This document shows positions 34,201-47,299 of a stretch of 64,000 nucleotides of DNA, piece by piece. The translations under genes were made by a program, and so were the position numbers. Source of the DNA: Procambarus clarkii (lineage: Eukaryota; Arthropoda; Malacostraca; Decapoda; Cambaridae); the NCBI RefSeq assembly GCF_040958095.1, contig NC_091198.1, positions 37,421,738 to 37,485,737 on the forward strand, read 5' to 3'. Each line of letters begins with the position of its first letter. Position 1 is the stretch's first letter. The notes beneath the pieces are model-generated. The model saw only the letters and a list, made by a program, of their open reading frames with translations. It searched no databases and was not told the origin of the DNA.

Positions 34201-37200
34201 GCCGAATAGAGGCACATAAAGGGCCGCCTAGAGGCACAATTAGGGGCCGCCTAGAGGTACATAAAGGGCCGAATAGAGGCACATAAAGGGCCGCCTAGAG
34301 GGACATTAAGGGGCCGCCTAGAGGCACATAAAGGGCCGCCTAGAGGTACATAAAGGGCCGCCTAGAGGCACATAAAGGGCCGCCTAGAGGCACATAATGG
34401 GCCGCCTAGAGGCACATAAAGAGACCGCCTAGAGGCACATAAAGGGCCGCCTAGAGGCACATAAAGGGACCACCTAGAGGCACATAAAGGGCCGCCTAGA
34501 GGCACATAAAGGACCGCCTAGAGGCACATAAAGAGCCGCCTAGAGGCACATAAAGGGCCGCCTAGAGGTACATAAATGGGCCGCTTAAAGGTGCATAAAG
34601 GGCCGCCTAGAGGCGCATAAAGGGGGCCGCCTAGAGGCGCATAAAGGGGCCGCCTAGAGGCACATAAAGGGGACAGACAGAGGCACATAAAGAGCCGCCT
34701 AGAGGAACATAATGGGTCGCTTGTAGGTACATAAAGGGGCCGCCTAGAGGCACATAAAGGGGCCGCCTAGAGGCACATAAATGGGCCGCCTAGAGGCACA
34801 TAAAGGGGCCGCCTAGAGGCACATAAAAGGGCCGCCTAGAGGTACATAATGGGTCGCCTAGAGGTACATAAAGGGCCGCCTAGAGGCACATAAAGGGCCG
34901 CCCAGAGGCACATAAAGGGCCGCCTAGAGGCACATAAAGGGCCGCCTAGAAGCACATAAAGGGCCGCCTAGAGGCACATAAAGGAGCCGCCTAGAGGCGC
35001 ATCAAGGTGCCGCCTAGAGGTACATAAAGGGGCCGCCTAGAGGTACATAAAGGGGCCGCCGAGAGGTACATAAAGGCCCGCCTAGAGGTACATAAAGGAC
35101 CGCCTAGAAGCACATAAAGGAGCCGTCTAGAGACACATAAAGGCCCGCCTAGAAGCACATAAAGGAGCCGTCTAGAGGCACATAAAGGGCCGCCTAGAGG
35201 CACATAAAGGGGCCGCCTAGAGGCACATAAAGGGCCGCCTAGAAGTGCATAGAGGGCCGCCTAGAGGCACATAAAGGAGCCGCCTAGAGGCGCATCAAGG
35301 TGCCGCCTAGAGGTACATAAAGGGGCCGCCTAGAGGTACATAAAGGGGCCGCCTAGAGGTACATAAAGGCCCGCCTAGAGGTACATAAAGGGCCGCCTAG
35401 AAGCACATAAAGGAGCCGTCTAGAGACACATAAAGGCCCGCCTAGAAGCACATAAAGGAGCCGTCTAGAGGCACATAAAGGGCCGCCTAGAGGCACATAA
35501 AGGGGCCGCCTAGAGGCACATAAAGGGCCGCCTAGAAGTGCATAGAGGGCCGCCTAGAGGCGCATAAAGGGCCGCCTAGAAGCACATAAAAAGGCCGCCT
35601 AGAGGCACATAATGGGCCGCCAAACGGCACATAAAGGGGCCGCCTAGAGGCGAATAAAAGAGCCGCCTAGAGGTGCATAAAGGGGCCACCTAAAGGTACA
35701 TAAAGGGGCCGCCTAGAGGCACATAAAGAGGCCGCCTAGAGTTACATAAAGGGGCCGCCTAGAGGCACATAAAGGGCCGCCTGTAAGTACATAAAGGGGC
35801 CGCCTAGAGGCACATAATGGGCCGCCAAGAGGCACATAAAGGGGCCGCCTAGAGGCGCATAAAGGGGCCACCTAGAGGTACATAAATGGGCCGCTTAGAG
35901 GTGCTTAAAGTGCCACCTAGAGGAACATAAAGGGCCGCCTAGAGGCACGTTAAGGGGCCGCCTAGAGGCACATAAAGGGGCCGCCTAGAGGCACATAAAG
36001 GGCCGCTTAGAGGCACATAAAGGGCCGCCAAGAGGCACATAAAGGGCCGCCTAGAGGCACATAAAGGAGCCGCCTGGAGGTACATAAAGGGGCCGCCTAG
36101 AGGCACATAAAGGGCTGCCTAGAGGCACATAAAGGGCCGCCTAGAGGCACATAAAGGAGCCGCCTGGAGGTACATAAAGGGGCCGCCTAGAGGCACATAA
36201 AGGGGCCGCCTAGAGGCACATAAAGGGCCGCCTAGAGGTGCATAAAAGGAGCACGTAGAGGCACATAAAGGGCCGCCTAGAGGTGCATAAAGGGGCCGCC
36301 TAGAGGTACATAAAGGCGTCGCCTGGAGGCACATAAAGGGCCGACTAGAGGTGCATAAAGGGGCCGCCTAGAGGTGCATAAATGGGCCGCCTAGAGGTAC
36401 ATAAAGGGGCCGCCTAGAGGCACATAAAGGGCCGCTTAGAGGCACATAAAGGGCCGCCTAGAGGCACATAAAGGGCCGCCTAGAGGCACATAAAGGGTCG
36501 CCTAGAGGCACATAAAGGGCCGCCTAGAGGCACATAAAGGGCCGCCTAGAGGCACATAAAGGGGCCGCCTAGAGGCATATAAAGGGGCCACCTAGAGGCA
36601 CATAAAGGGGTCGCCTAGAGGCACATAAAGGGCCGACTAGAGGTGCATAAATGGGCCGCCTAGAGGTGCATAAATGGGCCGCCTAGAGGTACATAAAAAG
36701 CCGCCTAGAGGCACATTACGGAGCCGCCTAGAGGTACATAAAGGGGCCGCCTAGAGGTACATAAAGGTGCCGCCAAGAGGCACATACAGGGGCCGCCTAG
36801 AGGCACATAAAGGGCCGCCTAGAGGCACATAAAGGAGCCGCCTAGAGTTACATAAAAGAGCCGCCTAGAGGTTCATAAAGGGCCACCTAGTGGTGCATAA
36901 AGGAGCCGCCTTGAGGCACATAAAGGGGCCGCCTAGAGGCACATAAAGGGGCCGCCTAGAGACACATAAAGGGGCCGCCTAGAGTTACATAAAGGTGCCG
37001 CCTAGAGGCACATACAGGGGCCGCCTAGAGGCACATAAAGGGCCGCCTAGAGGCACATAAAGGAACCGCCTAGAGTTACATAAAAGAGCCGCCTAGAGGT
37101 TCATAAAGGGCCACCTAGTGGTGCATAAAGGAGCCGCCTTGAGGCACATAAAGGGGCCGCCTAGAGGCACATAAAGGGGCCGCCTAGAGGAACATAAAGG

Positions 37201-40200
37201 GGCCGCCTATAGGCACATAAAGGAGCCGCCTAGAGGCACATAAAGGAACCGCCTAAAGTCACATAAAGGAGCCGCCTAGAGGCAAATAAAGGGCTGCCTA
37301 GAGGCTCATAAAGGGCCGCCTAGAGGCGCATAAAGGGGCCGCCTAGAGGCACATAAAGGAGCCTCCTAGAGGTGCATAAAGGGCGGCCTAGAGGAGCCGC
37401 CTAGAGGCACATAAAGGGCTGCCTAGAGGCTCATAAAGGGCCGCCTAGAGGAGCCGCCTAGAGGCACATAAAGGGCTGCCTAGAGGCTAATAAAGGGCCG
37501 CCTAGAGGCGCATAAAGGACCCGTCTAAAGGCACATAAAGGGGCCTCCTAGAGGCACATAAAGGGCTGCCTAGAGGCACATAAAGGGCCGCCTAGAGGCG
37601 CATAAAGGGGCCGCCTAGAGGCACATAAAGGAGCCTCCTAGAGGTGCATAAAGGGCGGCCTAGAGGTACATAAAGGAGCCGCCTAGAGGCACATAAAGGG
37701 CCGAATAGAGGCACATAAAGGAGCCGCCTAGAGGCACATAAAGGAACCGCCTAGAGGCACATATAGGGGCCGCCTAGAGGTACGTAAAGGAGCCGCCTAG
37801 AGGCACATAAAGGGCCGAATAGAGGCACATAAAGGAGCCGCCTAGAGGCACATATAGGGGCCGCCTAGAGGTACATAAAGGGCCGAATAGAGGCACATAA
37901 AGGACCGCCTAGAGGTGCATAAAGGGCCGCCTAGAGGAACATAAATGGGCCGCTTAAAGGTGCATAAAGGGCCGCCTAGAGGCGCATATAGGGGCCGCCT
38001 AGAGGTACATAAAGGGCCGAATAGAGGCACATAAAGGGCCGCCTAGAGGCACAATTAGGGGCCGCCTAGAGGTACATAAAGGGCCGAATAGAGGCACATA
38101 AAGGGCCGCCTAGAGGGACATTAAGGGGCCGCCTAGAGGCACATAAAGGGCCGCCTAGAGGTACATAAAGGGCCGCCTAGAGGCACATAAAGGGCCGCCT
38201 AGAGGCACATAATGGGCCGCCTAGAGGCACATAAAGAGACCGCCTAGAGGCACATAAAGGGCCGCCTAGAGGCACATAAAGGGACCACCTAGAGGCACAT
38301 AAAGGGCCGCCTAGAGGCACATAAAGGGCCGCCTAGAGGCACATAAAGGGCCGCCTAGAGGCACATAAAGGGCCGCCTAGAGGTACATAAATGGGCCGCT
38401 TAAAGGTGCATAAAGGGCCGCCTAGAGGCGCATAAAGGGGGCCGCCTAGAGGCGCATAAAGGGGCCGCCTAGAGGCACATAAAGGGGACAGACAGAGGCA
38501 CATAAAGAGCCGCCTAGAGGAACATAATGGGTCGCTTGTAGGTACATAAAGGGGCCGCCTAGAGGCACATAAAGGGGCCGCCTAGAGGCACATAAATGGG
38601 CCGCCTAGAGGCACATAAAGGGGCCGCCTAGAGGCACATAAAAGGGCCGCCTAGAGGTACATAATGGGTCGCCTAGAGGTACATAAAGGGCCGCCTAGAG
38701 GCACATAAAGGGCCGCCCAGAGGCACATAAAGGGCCGCCTAGAGGCACATAAAGGGCCGCCTAGAAGCACATAAAGGGCCGCCTAGAGGCACATAAAGGA
38801 GCCGCCTAGAGGCGCATCAAGGTGCCGCCTAGAGGTACATAAAGGGGCCGCCTAGAGGTACATAAAGGGGCCGCCTAGAGGTACATAAAGGCCCGCCTAG
38901 AGGTACATAAAGGGCCACCTAGAAGCACATAAAGGAGCCGTCTAGAGACACATAAAGGCCCGCCTAGAAGCACATAAAGGAGCCGTCTAGAGGCACATAA
39001 AGGGCCGCCTAGAGGCACATAAAGGGGCCGCCTAGAGGCACATAAAGGGCCGCCTAGAAGTGCATAGAGGGCCGCCTAGAGGCACATAAAGGAGCCGCCT
39101 AGAAGCACATAAATGGGCCGCCTAGAGGCGCATAAAGGGCCGCCTAGAAGCACATAAAAGGGCCGCCTAGAGGCACATAATGGGCCGCCAAACGGCACAT
39201 AAAGGGGCCGCCTAGAGGCGAATAAAAGAGCCGCCTAGAGGTGCATAAAGGGGCCACCTAAAGGTACATAAAGGGGCCGCCTAGAGGCACATAAAGAGGC
39301 CGCCTAGAGTTACATAAAGGGGCCGCCTAGAGGCACATAAAGGGCCGCCTGTAAGTACATAAAGGGGCCGCCTAGAGGCACATAATGGGCCGCCAAGAGG
39401 CACATAAAGGGGCCGCCTAGAGGCGCATAAAGGGGCCACCTAGAGGTACATAAATGGGCCGCTTAGAGGTGCTTAAAGTGCCACCTAGAGGAACATAAAG
39501 GGCCGCCTAGAGGCACGTTAAGGGGCCGCCTAGAGGCACATAAAGGGGCCGCCTAGAGGCACATAAAGGGCCGCTTAGAGGCACATAAAGGGCCGCCTAG
39601 AGGCACATAAAGGGCCGCCTAGAGGCACATAAAGGAGCCGCCTGGAGGTACATAAAGGGGCCGCCTAGAGGCACATAAAGGGCCGCCTAGAGGCACATAA
39701 AGGGCCGCCTAGAGGCACATAAAGGAGCCGCCTGGAGGTACATAAAGGGGCCGCCTAGAGGCACATAAAGGGGCCGCCTAGAGGCACATAAAGGGCCGCC
39801 TAGAGGTGCATAAAAGGAGCACCTAGAGGCACATAAAGGGCCGCCTAGAGGTGCATAAAGGGGCCGCCTAGAGGTACATAAAGGGGTCGCCTGGAGGCAC
39901 ATAAAGGGCCGACTAGAGGTGCATAAAGGGGCCGCCTAGAGGTGCATAAATGGGCCGCCTAGAGGTACATAAAGGGGCCGCCTAGAGGCACATAAAGGGC
40001 CGCTTAGAGGCACATAAAGGGCCGCCTAGAGGCATATAAAGGGCCGCCTAGAGGCACATAAAGGGTCGCCTAGAGGCACATAAAGGGCCGCCTAGAGGCA
40101 CATAAAGGGCCGCCTAGAGGCACATAAAGGGGCCGCCTAGAGGCATATAAAGGGGCCACCTAGAGGCACATAAAGGGCCGACTAGAGGTGCATAAATGGG

Positions 40201-43200
40201 CCGCCTAGAGGTGCATAAATGGGCCGCCTAGAGGTACATAAAAAGCCGCCTAGAGGCACATTACGGAGCCGCCTAGAGGTACATAAAGGGGCCGCCTAGA
40301 GGTACATAAAGGTGCCGCCAAGAGGCACATACAGGGGCCGCCTAGAGGCACATAAAGGGCCGCCTAGAGGCACATAAAGGAGCCGCCTAGAGTTACATAA
40401 AAGAGCCGCCTAGAGGTTCATAAAGGGCCACCTAGTGGTGCATAAAGGAGCCGCCTTGAGGCACATAAAGGGGCCGCCTAGAGGCACATAAAGGGGCCGC
40501 CTAGAGGAACATAAAGGGGCCGCCTATAGGCACATAAAGGAGCCGCCTAGAGGCACATAAAGGAACCGCCTAAAGTCACATAAAGGAGCCGCCTAGAGGC
40601 AAATAAAGGGCTGCCTAGAGGCTCATAAAGGGCCGCCTAGAGGCGCATAAAGGGGCCGCCTAGAGGCACATAAAGGAGCCTCCTAGAGGTGCATAAAGGG
40701 CGGCCTAGAGGAGCCGCCTAGAGGCACATAAAGGGCTGCCTAGAGGCTCATAAAGGGCCGCCTAGAGGAGCCGCCTAGAGGCACATAAAGGGCTGCCTAG
40801 AGGCTAATAAAGGGCCGCCTAGAGGCGCATAAAGGACCCGCCTAAAGGCACATAAAGGGGCCTCCTAGAGGCACATAAAGGGCTGCCTAGAGGCACATAA
40901 AGGGCCGCCTAGAGGCGCATAAAGGGGCCGCCTAGAGGCACATAAAGGAGCCTCCTAGAGGTGCATAAAGGGCGGCCTAGAGGTACATAAAGGAGCCGCC
41001 TAGAGGCACATAAAGGGCCGAATAGAGGCACATAAAGGAGCCGCCTAGAGGCACATAAAGGAACCGCCTAGAGGCACATATAGGGGCCGCCTAGAGGTAC
41101 GTAAAGGAGCCGCCTAGAGGCACATAAAGGGCCGAATAGAGGCACATAAAGGAGCCGCCTAGAGGCACATATAGGGGCCGCCTAGAGGTACATAAAGGGC
41201 CGAATAGAGGCACATAAAGGACCGCCTAGAGGTGCATAAAGGGCCGCCTAGAGGAACATAAATGGGCCGCTTAAAGGTGCATAAAGGGCCGCCTAGAGGC
41301 GCATATAGGGGCCGCCTAGAGGTACATAAAGGGCCGAATAGAGGCACATAAAGGGCCGCCTAGAGGCACAATTAGGGGCCGCCTAGAGGTACATAAAGGG
41401 CCGAATAGAGGCACATAAAGGGCCGCATAGAGGGATATTAAGGGGCCGCCTAGAGGCACATAAAGGGCCGCCTAGAGGTACATAAAGGGCCGCCTAGAGG
41501 CACATAAAGGGCCGCCTAGAGGCACATAATGGGCCGCCTAGAGGCACATAAAGAGACCGCCTAGAGGCACATAAAGGGCCGCCTAGAGGCACATAAAGGG
41601 ACCACCTAGAGGCACATAAAGGGCCGCCTAGAGGCACATAAAGGGCCGCCTAGAGGCACATAAAGGGCCGCCTAGAGGCACATAAAGGGCCGCCTAGAGG
41701 TACATAAATGGGCCGCTTAAAGGTGCATAAAGGGCCGCCTAGAGGCGCATAAAGGGGGCCGCCTAGAGGCGCATAAAGGGGCCGCCTAGAGGCACATAAA
41801 GGGGACAGACAGAGGCACATAAAGAGCCGCCTAGAGGAACATAATGGGTCGCTTGTAGGTACATAAAGGGGCCGCCTAGAGGCACATAAAGGGGCCGCCT
41901 AGAGGCACATAAATGGGCCGCCTAGAGGCACATAAAGGGGCCGCCTAGAGGCACATAAAAGCGCCGCCTAGAGGTACATAATGGGTCGCCTGGAGGTACA
42001 TAATAGGTCGCCTGGAGGTACATAAAGAGGCCGCCTAGAGGCACATAAAATTGCCACATTAAGGTCCATGGAACGGCCGCCTACATTCACATAAAATGGA
42101 CGTCTAGAAGCCCCTAAATAGCCACCAAGAGGCCTATTAAGCGGCCGCCTTAAAGCACATAAAATGGCCACCTAGACGTAAATAAAATGGCCGCCAAGAG
42201 GCTCCTAGAATAGCCATCTAAAATCCCATAAACAAGCCGCCTAGAGGCACATAAAGGAGCCGCCTAGAGGTACATAAAGAGGCCGCCTAGAGGTATATAA
42301 AGGGGCCACCTAGAGGTACATAAAGAGGCCGCCTAGAGGTATATAAAGGGGCCGCCTAGAGGTATATAAAGGGGCCGCCTAGAGGTACATAACAGAGCCG
42401 CCTAGAGGCACATAAAGGAACCGCCTAGAGCCTCATAAAGGAGCCGCCTGGAGGTACATAAAGGGCCGCCTAGAGGTACATAAAGGGCCGCCAAGAGGCA
42501 CATAAAGGGGCCGCCGAGAAGTACATAAAGAGGCCGCCTAGAGGTACATAAAGGGGCCGCCTAGAGGTACATAAAGGAGCCGCCTAGAGGCACATAAAGG
42601 GGTCGCCTAGAGGCACATAAAGGGCCGACTAGAGGTGCATAAATGGGCCGCCTAGAGGTGCATAAATGGGCCGCCTAGAGGTACATAAAAAGCCGCCTAG
42701 AGGCACATTACGGAGCCGCCTAGAGGTACATAAAGGGGCCGCCTAGAGGTACATAAAGGTGCCGCCAAGAGGCACATACAGGGGCCGCCTAGAGGCACAT
42801 AAAGGGCCGCCTAGAGGCACATAAAGGAGCCGCCTAGAGTTACATAAAAGAGCCGCCTAGAGGTTCATAAAGGGCCACCTAGTGGTGCATAAAGGAGCCG
42901 CCTTGAGGCACATAAAGGGGCCGCCTAGAGGCACATAAAGGGGCCGACTAGAGACACATAAAGGGGCCGCCTAGAGTTACATAAAGGTGCCGCCTAGAGG
43001 CACATACAGGGGCCGCCTAGAGGCACATAAAGGGCCGCCTAGAGGCACATAAAGGAACCGCCTAGAGTTACATAAAAGAGCCGCCTAGAGGTTCATAAAG
43101 GGCCACCTAGTGGTGCATAAAGGAGCCGCCTTGAGGCACATAAAGGGGCCGCCTAGAGGCACATAAAGGGGCCGCCTAGAGGAACATAAAGGGGCCGCCT

Positions 43201-44640
43201 ATAGGCACATAAAGGAGCCGCCTAGAGGCACATAAAGGAACCGCCTAAAGTCACATAAAGGAGCCGCCTAGAGGCAAATAAAGGGCTGCCTAGAGGCTCA
43301 TAAAGGGCCGCCTAGAGGCGCATAAAGGGGCCGCCTAGAGGCACATAAAGGAGCCTCCTAGAGGTGCATAAAGGGCGGCCTAGAGGAGCCGCCTAGAGGC
43401 ACATAAAGGGCTGCCTAGAGGCTCATAAAGGGCCGCCTAGAGGAGCCGCCTAGAGGCACATAAAGGGCTGCCTAGAGGCTAATAAAGGGCCGCCTAGAGG
43501 CGCATAAAGGACCCGCCTAAAGGCACATAAAGGGGCCTCCTAGAGGCACATAAAGGGCTGCCTAGAGGCACATAAAGGGCCGCCTAGAGGCGCATAAAGG
43601 GGCCGCCTAGAGGCACATAAAGGAGCCTCCTAGAGGTGCATAAAGGGCGGCCTAGAGGTACATAAAGGAGCCGCCTAGAGGCACATAAAGGGCCGAATAG
43701 AGGCACATAAAGGAGCCGCCTAGAGGCACATAAAGGAACCGCCTAGAGGCACATATAGGGGCCGCCTAGAGGTACGTAAAGGAGCCGCCTAGAGGCACAT
43801 AAAGGGCCGAATAGAGGCACATAAAGGAGCCGCCTAGAGGCACATATAGGGGCCGCCTAGAGGTACATAAAGGGCCGAATAGAGGCACATAAAGGACCGC
43901 CTAGAGGTGCATAAAGGGCCGCCTAGAGGAACATAAATGGGCCGCTTAAAGGTGCATAAAGGGCCGCCTAGAGGCGCATATAGGGGCCGCCTAGAGGTAC
44001 ATAAAGGGCCGAATAGAGGCACATAAAGGGCCGCCTAGAGGCACAATTAGGGGCCGCCTAGAGGTACATAAAGGGCCGAATAGAGGCACATAAAGGGCCG
44101 CATAGAGGGACATTAAGGGGCCGCCTAGAGGCACATAAAGGGCCGCCTAGAGGTACATAAAGGGCCGCCTAGAGGCACATAAAGGGCCGCCTAGAGGCAC
44201 ATAATGGGCCGCCTAGAGGCACATAAAGAGACCGCCTAGAGGCACATAAAGGGCCGCCTAGAGGCACATAAAGGGACCACCTAGAGGCACATAAAGGGCC
44301 GCCTAGAGGCACATAAAGGGCCGCCTAGAGGCACATAAAGGGCCGCCTAGAGGCACATAAAGGGCCGCCTAGAGGTACATAAATGGGCCGCTTAAAGGTG
44401 CATAAAGGGCCGCCTAGAGGCGCATAAAGGGGGCCGCCTAGAGGCGCATAAAGGGGCCGCCTAGAGGCACATAAAGGGGACAGACAGAGGCACATAAAGA
44501 GCCGCCTAGAGGAACATAATGGGTCGCTTGTAGGTACATAAAGGGGCCGCCTAGAGGCACATAAAGGGGCCGCCTAGAGGCACATAAATGGGCCGCCTAG
44601 AGGCACATAAAGGGGCCGCCTAGAGGCACATAAAAGGGCC
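31290..44640. repeat. higher-order tandem repeat of 3.57-3.81 kb, three copies plus a 2.7-kb partial copy
   Basis: Matching variant strings start near 31290, 34860 and 38670. Landmarks at 32304/36119/39687 are 3815 and 3568 bp apart; landmarks at 34027/37842/41159/43834 are 3815, 3317 and 2675 bp apart. The second copy carries an extra duplication of about 250 bp near 35280-35540, which explains the 3568/3815 difference. The fourth copy, from about 42600, lacks the first part. Copies differ by only a few bases over kilobases. Confidence 0.87.
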
Positions 44641-47299
44641 GCCTAGAGGTACATAATGGGTCGCCTGGAGGTACATAATAGGTCGCCTGGAGGTACATAA
44701 AGAGGCCGCCTAGAGGCACCTAAAATTGCCACATTAAGGTCCATGGAACGGCCGCCTACATTCACATAAAATGGACGTCTAGAAGCCCCTAAATAGCCAC
44801 CAAGAGGCCTATTAAGCGGCCGCCTTAAAGCACATAAAATGGCCACCTAGACGTAAATAAAATGGCCGCCAAGAGGCTCCTAGAATAGCCATCTAAAATC
44901 CCATAAACAAGCCGCCTAGAGGCATGTAAAGATGCCGCCTAGAGGCACATAAAGGAGCCGACTAGAGGTACATAAAGAGGCCGCCTAGAGGTATATAAAG
45001 GGGCCGCCTAGAGGTACATAAAGAGGCCGCCTAGAGGTATATAAAGGGGCCGCCTAGAGGTATATAAAGGGGCCGCCTAGAGGTACATAACAGAGCCGCC
45101 TAGAGGCACATAAAGGAACCGCCTAGAGCCTCATAAAGGAGCCGCCTGGAGGTACATAAAGGGCCGCCTAGAGGTACATAAAGGGCCGCCAAGAGGCACA
45201 TAAAGGGGCCGCCGAGAAGTACATAAAGAGGCCGCCTAGAGGTACATAAAGGGGCCGCCTAGAGGTACATAAAGGAGCCGCCTAGAGGCAAATAAAGGGC
45301 CGCCTAGACGCACATAAAGGAGCCGCCTGGAGGTATATAAAGAACCCGCCTAGAGGCGCATCAAGGTGCCGCCTAGAGGTACATAAAGGGGACGCCTAGA
45401 TGTACATAAAGGGGCCGCCTAGAGGTACATAAAGGCCCGCCTAGAGGTACATAAAGGGGCCGCCTAGAGGCACTTAAAGGCCCGCCTAGAGGTACATAAA
45501 GGGCCGCCTAGAGGAACATAAAGGCCCGCCTAGAAGCAAATAAAGGAGCCGTCTAGAGGCACATAAAGGGCCGCCTATAGGCACACAAAGGGGCCGCCTA
45601 GAGGCACATAAAGGGCCGCCTAGAAGTGCATAGAGGGCCGCCTAGAGGCTCATAAAGGAGCCGCCTAGAAGCACATAAAGGGGCCGCCTAGAGGCGCATA
45701 AAGGGCCGCCTAGAAGCACATAAAGGGGCCGCCTAGAGGCACATAATGGGCCGCCAAAAGGCACATAATGGGCCGCCAAAAGGCACATAAAGGCGAATAA
45801 AAGAGCCGCCTAGAGGTGCATAAAGGGGCCACCTAAACGTACATAAAGGGGCTGCCTAGAGGCACATAAAGAGGCCGCCTAGAGGCACATAAAGGGGCCG
45901 CCCAGAGGCACATAAAGGGCCGCCTGTAAGTACATAAAGGGGCCGCCTAGAGGTATATAAAGGGGCCGCCTAGAGGTATATAAAGGGGCCGCCTAGAGGT
46001 ACATAACAGAGCCGCCTAGAGGCACATAAAGGAACCGCCTAGAGCCACATAAAGGGGCCGCCTAGAGGTACATAAAGGGCCGCCAAGAGGTACATAAAGG
46101 GGCCGCCGAGAAGTACATAAAGAGGCCGCCTAGAGGTACATAAAGGGGCCGCCTAGAGGTACATAAAGGAGCCGCCTAGAGGCACATGAAGGGCCGCCTA
46201 GACGCACATAAAGGAGCCGCCTGGAGGTATATAAAGGACCCGCCTAGAGGTACATAAAGGGCCCGCCTAGAGGTACATAAAGGGGCCGCCTAGAGGTACA
46301 TAAAGGGCCCGCCTAGAGGTACATAAAGGGGCCGCCTAGAGGTACATAAAGGCCCGCCTAGAGGTAAATAAAGGGGCCGCCTAGAGGCACTTAAAGGCCC
46401 GCCTAGAGGTACATAAAGGGCCGCCTAGAGGCACATAAAGGCCCGCCTAGAAGCACATAAAGGAGCCGTCTAGAGGCACATAAAGGGCCGCCTAGAGGCA
46501 CATAAAGGGGCCGCCTAGAGGCACATAAAGGGCCGCCTAGAAGTGCATAGAGGGCCGCCTAGAGGCACATAAAGGAGCCACCTAGAAGCACATAAAAGGG
46601 CCGCATAGAGGCGAATAAAGGGCCGCCTTGAAGCACATAAAGGGGCCGCCTAGAGGCACATAATGGGCCGCAAAGAGGCACATATAGGGGCCGCCTAGAG
46701 GCGAATAAAAGAGCCGCCTAGAGGTGCATAAAGGGGCCTCCTTAAGGTACATAAAGGGGCCGCCTAGAGGCACATAAAGAGGCCGCCTAGAGGCACATAA
46801 AGGGGCCGCCTAGAGGCACAAAAAGGGCCGCCTGTAAGTACATAAAGGGGCCTCCTTAAGGTACATAAAGGGGCCGCCTAGAGGCACATAAAGAGGCCGC
46901 CTAGAGGCACATAAAGGGGCCGCCTAGAGGCACAAAAAGGGCCGCCTGTAAGTACATAAAGGGGCCGCCTAGAGGCACATAATGGGCCGCCAAGATGCAC
47001 ATAAAGGAGCCGCCTAGAGGCACATAAAAGGCCGCCTAGAGGCACATAAAGGGCCGCCTAGAGGTGCATAAAAGGAGCACCTAAAGGCACATAAAGGGCC
47101 GCCTAGAGGTGCATAAAGGGGTCTCCTAGAGGTACATAAAGGAGTCGCCTAGAGGCACATAAAGGGGCCGCCTAGAGGCACATTAAGGGTCGCCTAGAGG
47201 CACATAAAGGGCCGCCTAGAGGTGCATAAAGGGGCCGCCTAGAGGTGCATAAAGGGGCCGCCTAGAGGTATATAAAGGGGCCGCCTAGAGGCACATTAA

